Shown here in pieces: positions 59,177-64,000 of a stretch of DNA of 64,000 nt. Positions within the stretch are counted from its first letter, which is position 1. The number at the start of each line of letters is the position of its first letter. The DNA comes from Cylindrotheca closterium. Lineage: Eukaryota > Bacillariophyta > Bacillariophyceae > Bacillariales > Bacillariaceae. Both the position numbers and the translations under genes were made by a program. Where the stretch lies: the NCBI GenBank assembly GCA_933822405.4, contig CAKOGP040000113.1, positions 209,183 through 273,182 of the forward strand, written 5' to 3'. The notes under the pieces were generated by a model. It had not been told where the DNA came from, ran no database searches, and saw only the letters and a list, made by a program, of their open reading frames with translations.

Positions 59177-60451
59177 TCACAAGGTATATCCGTGCTTGCC
59201 ATTAGCAACGTTTTCCTTCTCCACAGAACCTCCTATAGCCCGACCATTCCTTCCCATGGCCTTCATGGCTTCTCGAATCTCAGGCCCTCCGTCCCGCAAT
59301 GCCTGACATACCTTTTCATAGGCTCGTTGAGCCGACAACTCCACCCATGCATAGCGTTCCTGTCGGTCAGGAACCTTGACTCGGCGGAGAAAGCGGCCAT
59401 TGTAGGACTTAATAACGTCCATGATTTCATTGGATAGACGAGACTTATCATTTCGATGACAAGCAAGATATTCCACTTGGCGGTCCTTCACAAGCTGCTT
59501 GAAATTTTTATTTCCCCACTGATGCGAGGTTCGAACGCCTCGTCCGCAAAGAATATCACAATCAAATGTTTCCCAAATGTATACTCCTTGGCTTCCCTTG
59601 TGCAGCTTTTTTATCTTTTGGACACTGAGCGCATTGGGTGCTGGGGTAGATGTTTGCGTGGGCGCTCGAGTTGGTGCTGCTTGAGTGGGCGCAGGTGGTG
59701 GCGGTGGTATGGGCGGTTGTGGTGGTGGAGGAAGATATAAAGGAGGAGGTGGTGGTGGTGGGATGTCGGTTGGAATGAATCTTCGTCCAGAGAACTCTGT
59801 TGTTGAAACATTATCATCTTCTTGTTGGGACGTAGGAGTTTGGCTTCCCTGACTGGTATCGGAATTTCCTTGTTGTGGCGTTAAATGACTAATGGGATGG
59901 TAGGCGTAGTCTCGTGGAAAGTGCTGGTTGCTTCCATGAGGGCTAGCTTCTGGTGGCCACTTTAGCTGCCGCGGAAAGCCAAAGTTATGAGGCTGCTCGG
60001 GAAAGGTTGGTCGATAAGCTGGTGGAGAAAGAGGCACTTCCGATTCGTTGCTGCTTTGCTGTTGGTGGTGATGCCTATGTTCTGGTCGCACAGCAGTGGC
60101 GGTATGATATGACTGAAATATATCTCCCTCTCGAACTGGAGGGGGCGGCGGCGGCGGGAGATAGTGGCGTGGTGGATAATGATGCCAATTAGGATAATAG
60201 GATCGTGATGGAGGAAGTCTCCAATCTAGATTGGGCCGATAGAATGAAGAGTTCATGTATTGTTGAGCCAGTTCCCCAGGATGACGGTGGCGATAGGGTC
60301 CGTTGTCGGTGAGAACGGTTGCATCGTCATCATTCGTTGAATCGAATGTATTTGCTACCTCGATGGCTATAGAATCGTCTTCGTCCTCATGAAGATCGCT
60401 TCCCTCCGGAGAGTTGGGTTCACAAAGGTCGCTCCCAGCACCAGCTTCCAT
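59177..60451 (-). CDS. DUF6824-type diatom protein with polyproline tracts
   Basis: 424-aa single-exon protein. The C-terminal 130 aa carry the stramenopile-typical domain DCDILCGRGVRTSHQWGNKNF ... YLACHRNDKSRLSNEIMDVI ... GRFLRRV ... WVELSAQRAYEKVCQALRDG, assigned to DUF6824, which is expanded in diatoms and of unknown role. The N-terminal 290 aa are disordered: acidic first, then aromatic/proline-rich with several runs of seven to eight prolines (YLPPPPPPP, DIPPPPPPP) and His/Gln patches. Proline tracts suggest SH3/WW or profilin-type partners. No signal or membrane segment. The DUF's basic, conserved NGRG-like core suggests nucleic-acid binding, but this is speculation. Confidence 0.75.
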   Translation of the reverse strand: MEAGAGSDLCEPNSPEGSDLHEDEDDSIAIEVANTFDSTNDDDATVLTDNGPYRHRHPGELAQQYMNSSFYRPNLDWRLPPSRSYYPNWHHYPPRHYLPPPPPPPVREGDIFQSYHTATAVRPEHRHHHQQQSSNESEVPLSPPAYRPTFPEQPHNFGFPRQLKWPPEASPHGSNQHFPRDYAYHPISHLTPQQGNSDTSQGSQTPTSQQEDDNVSTTEFSGRRFIPTDIPPPPPPPLYLPPPPQPPIPPPPPAPTQAAPTRAPTQTSTPAPNALSVQKIKKLHKGSQGVYIWETFDCDILCGRGVRTSHQWGNKNFKQLVKDRQVEYLACHRNDKSRLSNEIMDVIKSYNGRFLRRVKVPDRQERYAWVELSAQRAYEKVCQALRDGGPEIREAMKAMGRNGRAIGGSVEKENVANGKHGYTL

Positions 60452-60903
60452 ATCGTTTCGTCCAAATGGAAAGGCAACAGTTTTTCAAAGGAACAATCTT
60501 GCGACGGCCGAGTTGTGGGTGGGAGGTGCGTGCCATGCTCAGTAGCCTAGCGGGAACAGATCCCACGAGTATTGAAACCATAGGAAAGATGTGATGTACA
60601 CCCAAATTTTCAGTTTTGTGTATTTAAGTGTCAAAAATGTGATGCGTCGGTTGAGTGAGCTCAGATTTCTCGTTTTGTGAGGAGTTTGGAAGCCGACTCT
60701 GCACGCCAGCCAACCCATTCAATTGGCCAAACGGTACGATTAAAAAATAAAAGATGGCAAAAACTAGTTGTCACAATTTCCATTGTCAAAAAACTGAAAA
60801 CTCCAGTTGCCTTCTGTTTTCTGTTTCAGACCGGTCGGAAAATCGGAACGAAGAGAGAAAGAACTAGCCACCAGTAGGCAGACGACGACATGCTCCATTT
60901 CTC
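60452..60903. promoter_or_regulatory. Divergent promoter region, DUF6824 and BSD2-like genes
   Basis: 452 bp between two divergent start codons. A/T-rich near both ends (TGTGTATTTAAGTG; ATTAAAAAATAAAAG). No coding frame, repeat or clear factor site was recognised. Confidence 0.4.
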
Positions 60904-61641
60904 ATGAATATAAAACATTCACCAATACGAGTGCCCATAACTACAATCACCGTTTACAAAGCAACCCCAATCACCCAAAGAATGTTCAGAATGTTTGCGA
61001 TTATTTGTGCCATGGTCCTGCTCAGCGTTGTTTCAATGACATCTGCTTGGATGATGCCAGTCCATTATAATGCTCGAATAGTACTGCCAAGTCGAATAGT
61101 CACACGGCTGAAAGCTGGCCCTTTCTTCGAAGAGGAATTTGAGATGGAATGCCCAGATGAAGACGAATGTGAAATCGATTGGGATAAAATGCCACAAGCA
61201 GCAGAGGAAGTCGAGAACAGCGCACCGCTCTTGGATGATTGCGACGACGAAGAGGGATGTGAAATTGATTGGGATGCAATGCCAGATGGCCAAGTTGAAG
61301 AAGCAGCTACCGAAGACTCAGAACAGACCTCACAAATGTCAACAATTGACGTTGAGAAAGAAGGATCTTTGGACAAGGGAAGGATGAAACTTGAGATGAG
61401 CTGGCAAATTGACGAATGTGAAACCGACGAGGATTCGTGTGAGGACTTTTGTCCAGAATGCGTTGGCAGTGGAAAGATGCCATGCCGTATTTGCGGTGGC
61501 ACCGGAATGGTAGTCTTCGGAAATGACGTTCGAGCGTGCAAAAACTGTAAAGATGGATTTGAAGAATGCTCGTCCTGCCGAGGAACTGGAAAGATTGCCC
61601 CCTGGGTGACGACATTTCTCGACCAGAACAAGCACCCATAG
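60904..61641 (+). CDS. BSD2-like DnaJ-type zinc-finger protein
   Basis: 245-aa single-exon protein. The C-terminal 70 aa have four cysteine pairs in DnaJ zinc-finger style: CPECVGSG, CRICGGTG, CKNCKDGF and CSSCRGTG, with no J domain. That is the arrangement of BSD2, a plastid chaperone that holds Rubisco large subunits, and of related plastid thiol-chaperones. The N-terminus has a hydrophobic signal (MFAIICAMVLLSVVSMTSAW) with a TSAW junction, so an ATG at 60982 or 60991 may be the true start; plastid import is plausible though the junction residue is Trp, not Phe. Between lies an acidic linker with the motif CEIDWD[KA]MP occurring twice. Whether it assists Rubisco is inference. Confidence 0.72.
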   Translation: MNIKHSPIRVPITTITVYKATPITQRMFRMFAIICAMVLLSVVSMTSAWMMPVHYNARIVLPSRIVTRLKAGPFFEEEFEMECPDEDECEIDWDKMPQAAEEVENSAPLLDDCDDEEGCEIDWDAMPDGQVEEAATEDSEQTSQMSTIDVEKEGSLDKGRMKLEMSWQIDECETDEDSCEDFCPECVGSGKMPCRICGGTGMVVFGNDVRACKNCKDGFEECSSCRGTGKIAPWVTTFLDQNKHP

Positions 61642-61759
61642 ATTTTTTTCATCACACACAAGACGCTGGACAAAAAGCTACTGAAGACGAAAGAGATAGA
61701 TTGTATGCAAATCGAAAACTGCGGTGTCCAGCGCAAACATTTACAATATACATTTTTAT

Positions 61760-63999
61760 TTAGTCTACCTTCTTTACCTCCCCATCTGGACCAATGACAA
61801 AATTTCCAGGTTCATTGATGATATATTCCTGTGATTCGTGCTTGGCCATGGTGTAGCCACGGATAGCAACAGTCTCTTCGTACTCCTTAGATGGATCATT
61901 CTCAACTAGTTCCCATCCCTTGTTTTTGACTGTCAAGCCATCGACAGTAACATGACTCTCGCTTCCAGCACGGATCACCAAGGCACCATCCAAGTTGAGA
62001 TTCTTAATGGTCAAGTGGTGACCATCTAGAACTAGCGAGGATGATTTACTTATCTTGTTGTTTCCCTTCACTTTGTTGAGGATCTCTTCTTGAGTAATTC
62101 CAAACGCTGGGGCCAAAATAATTCTTGGACCAGGTGTCACAGGAATTCCAGCAACCTTGACTAGATCCTCGGGTTCGGTTACGTCCAAATCCACCCCAGC
62201 AAACTTCAACTTGCGCTGATTTTGAATGTACTTGTCGGATTCTGCCGATGACATTGTGCCGGGGGCGATGCTTCCCTTGTCGGCGGCCTCCACTCCAGCT
62301 TCCAAGGCATTCTTGGCTGGGGAAAAAGTGAACCAACGATCAAAGGTTGTGAATCCAACGTTCGCTGTGCCCTTCATCTCCTTTTGGAATAGCTTTGGAA
62401 TATCTTGCATCATGCACTCTAATCTTGTTGGCTTCTTGAAATCCGTTCTACTTTCGTCCTTGTACTTCGGGTTGACAAATTCAAGAACCACACCTTGATC
62501 TTCTCCTCGAAGCGTCTTGGCATAGGCACCCATCTCAATGATGATATTGTTTGCGTTTCCTGGGAAAGGCGAGTAGCCGGTCTCATCTGCCACATCTCCT
62601 GTGCATTCTCCTTGTGATCGTAGAAGAGGATCCAACTGGTTGTATTCCACATTGATGACCAAACTCTTCGAGGGGTCGGTCTTGTGTCTGTGGAGGAAAA
62701 AGCGATAATTGGTGTCAGTTAGTGTTTGAAGAAATCTATTGTATAATGGTCAATGTCAGTATAATAGTATACGTACTCAAGACGAGTAATGGCACCAGCA
62801 GCCTCTCCTGCAAGACGAGGAATGCAAATACTGTTCATGTGGAACCCCTTTGCCTTGCTAACACCAAGAGTTGGAACGACGGAGTTGATGACCAAAGCGT
62901 TTGTGTCTTGCAAAAAGACAACATGAGATCGGCCTTCCTTTTCCCATTTGTCTACCAGGCCTTCGCGATGTAGCAGATGATGGACATCTCCATGGCCGTG
63001 GGGCTTGGTTTGGACACTCCATCTGTCGTCTCCGTCCAATGCAAGTCCTGCATTGCCATCCTTCAAAGCAGCGACCTTATCCTGCATTACAATGCTGATC
63101 ATATCGTCGTCCATACCAAAATTATTGTTGTCCTTCAAAAGCTGTCGAGTAAGTGGGTCGGTATCTCCAGATGTCATGATAACCAATGGGATACGAATGT
63201 CATCACGACCAGTCTTTTGGCGCGCCAAGTATTGCATGGCCTTGATGTATTGAACGTACACCTCCAAATAGCACCTATTGGTACACAAGTTTGTCTCTAA
63301 GCTCAATTTAATTCCAGAATAACCCAATCGCTCACCAAGACCACCGGCCACGAGAACAAATACGGCTCCAGACATTGCTTCCATACCCAATTGTTCTGCT
63401 TCCGCGAAGGACATGGTTCCTTCGCCATCAAAGCTAAGCGATTCGCCTTCGGGAACAATCGCTTCGTATTCTTCGAAAGGATTCAGGCCATCTGCACTCT
63501 CCTTCAATAAAGTTCTGGCTTTGGAAAGGTAGTCAGTGAGTCCACCAGGGTATGACGCATTGAGATCAGCGAGCTGTATGACGAAAGAAAGATCATTTTG
63601 TGAGTTGGCCATCATAGGTCAAGTCTTCCAAAACGACAATAACAATCGTACCTGTTCAGAGAGACGCTTTTTGCCCTCGTCTTGTGTTCCTGCCTCTGGC
63701 CAGTCGCCATAAACATGGCTCTGAGAAGAATCGACATCGCTTTCGATCAAACTTAGGACTGCTGCCCGACCTCTCTCCGGCAACAAATCGAGATTCTCGG
63801 TCGATATCATCGACTGAGATAGGCTTTCTACTGCAGATAGCTGTGATCGAGATTCTGCGCCTCCACGGAAAACACCTGGCAAGCAAACTGTGGATGTTGA
63901 AGTTGTCATTGACTTTGATTGGCAATTGGGAGGTGTTGCGAAAGAGGAAGCAGTCGCATTTAGAAGCAGCCAAAAGAGGGCTGTGGATTGGAATTTCAT
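61760..63999 (-). CDS. USP: UDP-sugar pyrophosphorylase with signal/plastid-type leader
   Basis: Three exons: 63999-63652, 63573-62777 and 62687-61760; introns of 78 and 89 nt; 690 aa. It converts sugar-1-phosphates and UTP to UDP-sugars. Family motifs are VFVLVAGGLGERLGYSGIKL (nucleotide-binding loop), PLVIMTSGDTDPLT, TKPHGHGDVHHLL (highly specific to USP), HVVFLQDTNALVINSV, and EYNQLDPLLRSQ. A C-terminal left-handed helix region (NLNLDGALVIRAGSESHVTVDGL) follows. Length (plant USP about 600-620 aa) is extended by an N-terminal leader, ALFWLLLNATASSFATPP, ending in an SSFATP junction like diatom plastid presequences. Plant USP is cytosolic, so a compartmentalised form would be notable. The ATG lies one base from the window edge. 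Confidence 0.9.
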
Positions 64000-64000
64000 T

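Overview
The window is nuclear DNA of a stramenopile alga, almost certainly a diatom. It carries a fucoxanthin chlorophyll a/c light-harvesting gene (56068-56845). Six or seven proteins start with a signal peptide ending in a plastid-type junction such as LASAF, SALAF or TSAF. The introns are short (about 60-150 nt), begin with GT and end with AG, and genes are densely packed on both strands. About 35 protein-coding genes fit in 64 kb. I saw no rRNA, tRNA, CRISPR array, viral gene or intact transposon. The species cannot be fixed from sequence alone.

Layout. 0-10 kb: phytol-kinase-like gene, a small acidic protein, the ribosome-export GTPase LSG1, a TCAIM-like protein, an Mpv17/PMP22 membrane protein, a five-exon MATE transporter and an Fpg-type DNA glycosylase. 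10-24 kb: Skp1-type GlcNAc transferase, a leucine-rich-repeat protein, a LETM1-like protein, a five-repeat 'helicase-associated' protein with a plastid-type presequence, an ataxin-2 homologue and a TTC1-type TPR protein. 24-36 kb: a WNK-type kinase with repeat-rich tail, a Tim17-family protein, an importin-beta-like receptor and a multi-KH RNA-binding protein. 36-50 kb: a ubiquitin hydrolase with a very long N-terminus, a single-pass membrane protein, a recent 216-bp tandem duplication, two small unknown genes, ELP5, a TMEM184-type protein and a PLC-X protein. 50-64 kb: a DUF4050-like protein, an SMR-type small transporter, a membrane J-protein, a plastid M41-like protein, the light-harvesting gene, a selenoprotein-F-like protein, a PLP-homeostasis protein, a DUF6824 protein, a BSD2-like zinc-finger protein and a UDP-sugar pyrophosphorylase.

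The genes are mostly unrelated housekeeping and regulatory genes, with no operon logic. Two themes stand out. Plastid-type presequences are concentrated in 54-64 kb (M41-like, light-harvesting, PLP protein, possibly the BSD2-like protein and the sugar pyrophosphorylase). The light-harvesting gene and the M41-like gene share a divergent promoter holding two adjacent bZIP-type core sites. Splice sites were assigned by hand from GT/AG consensus plus reading-frame continuity; every spliced model given here sums to a whole number of codons, but none has transcript support. Both runs of N (6562-6571, 19395-19404) are flanked by the same sequence on each side and look like unmerged contig overlaps or collapsed repeats.
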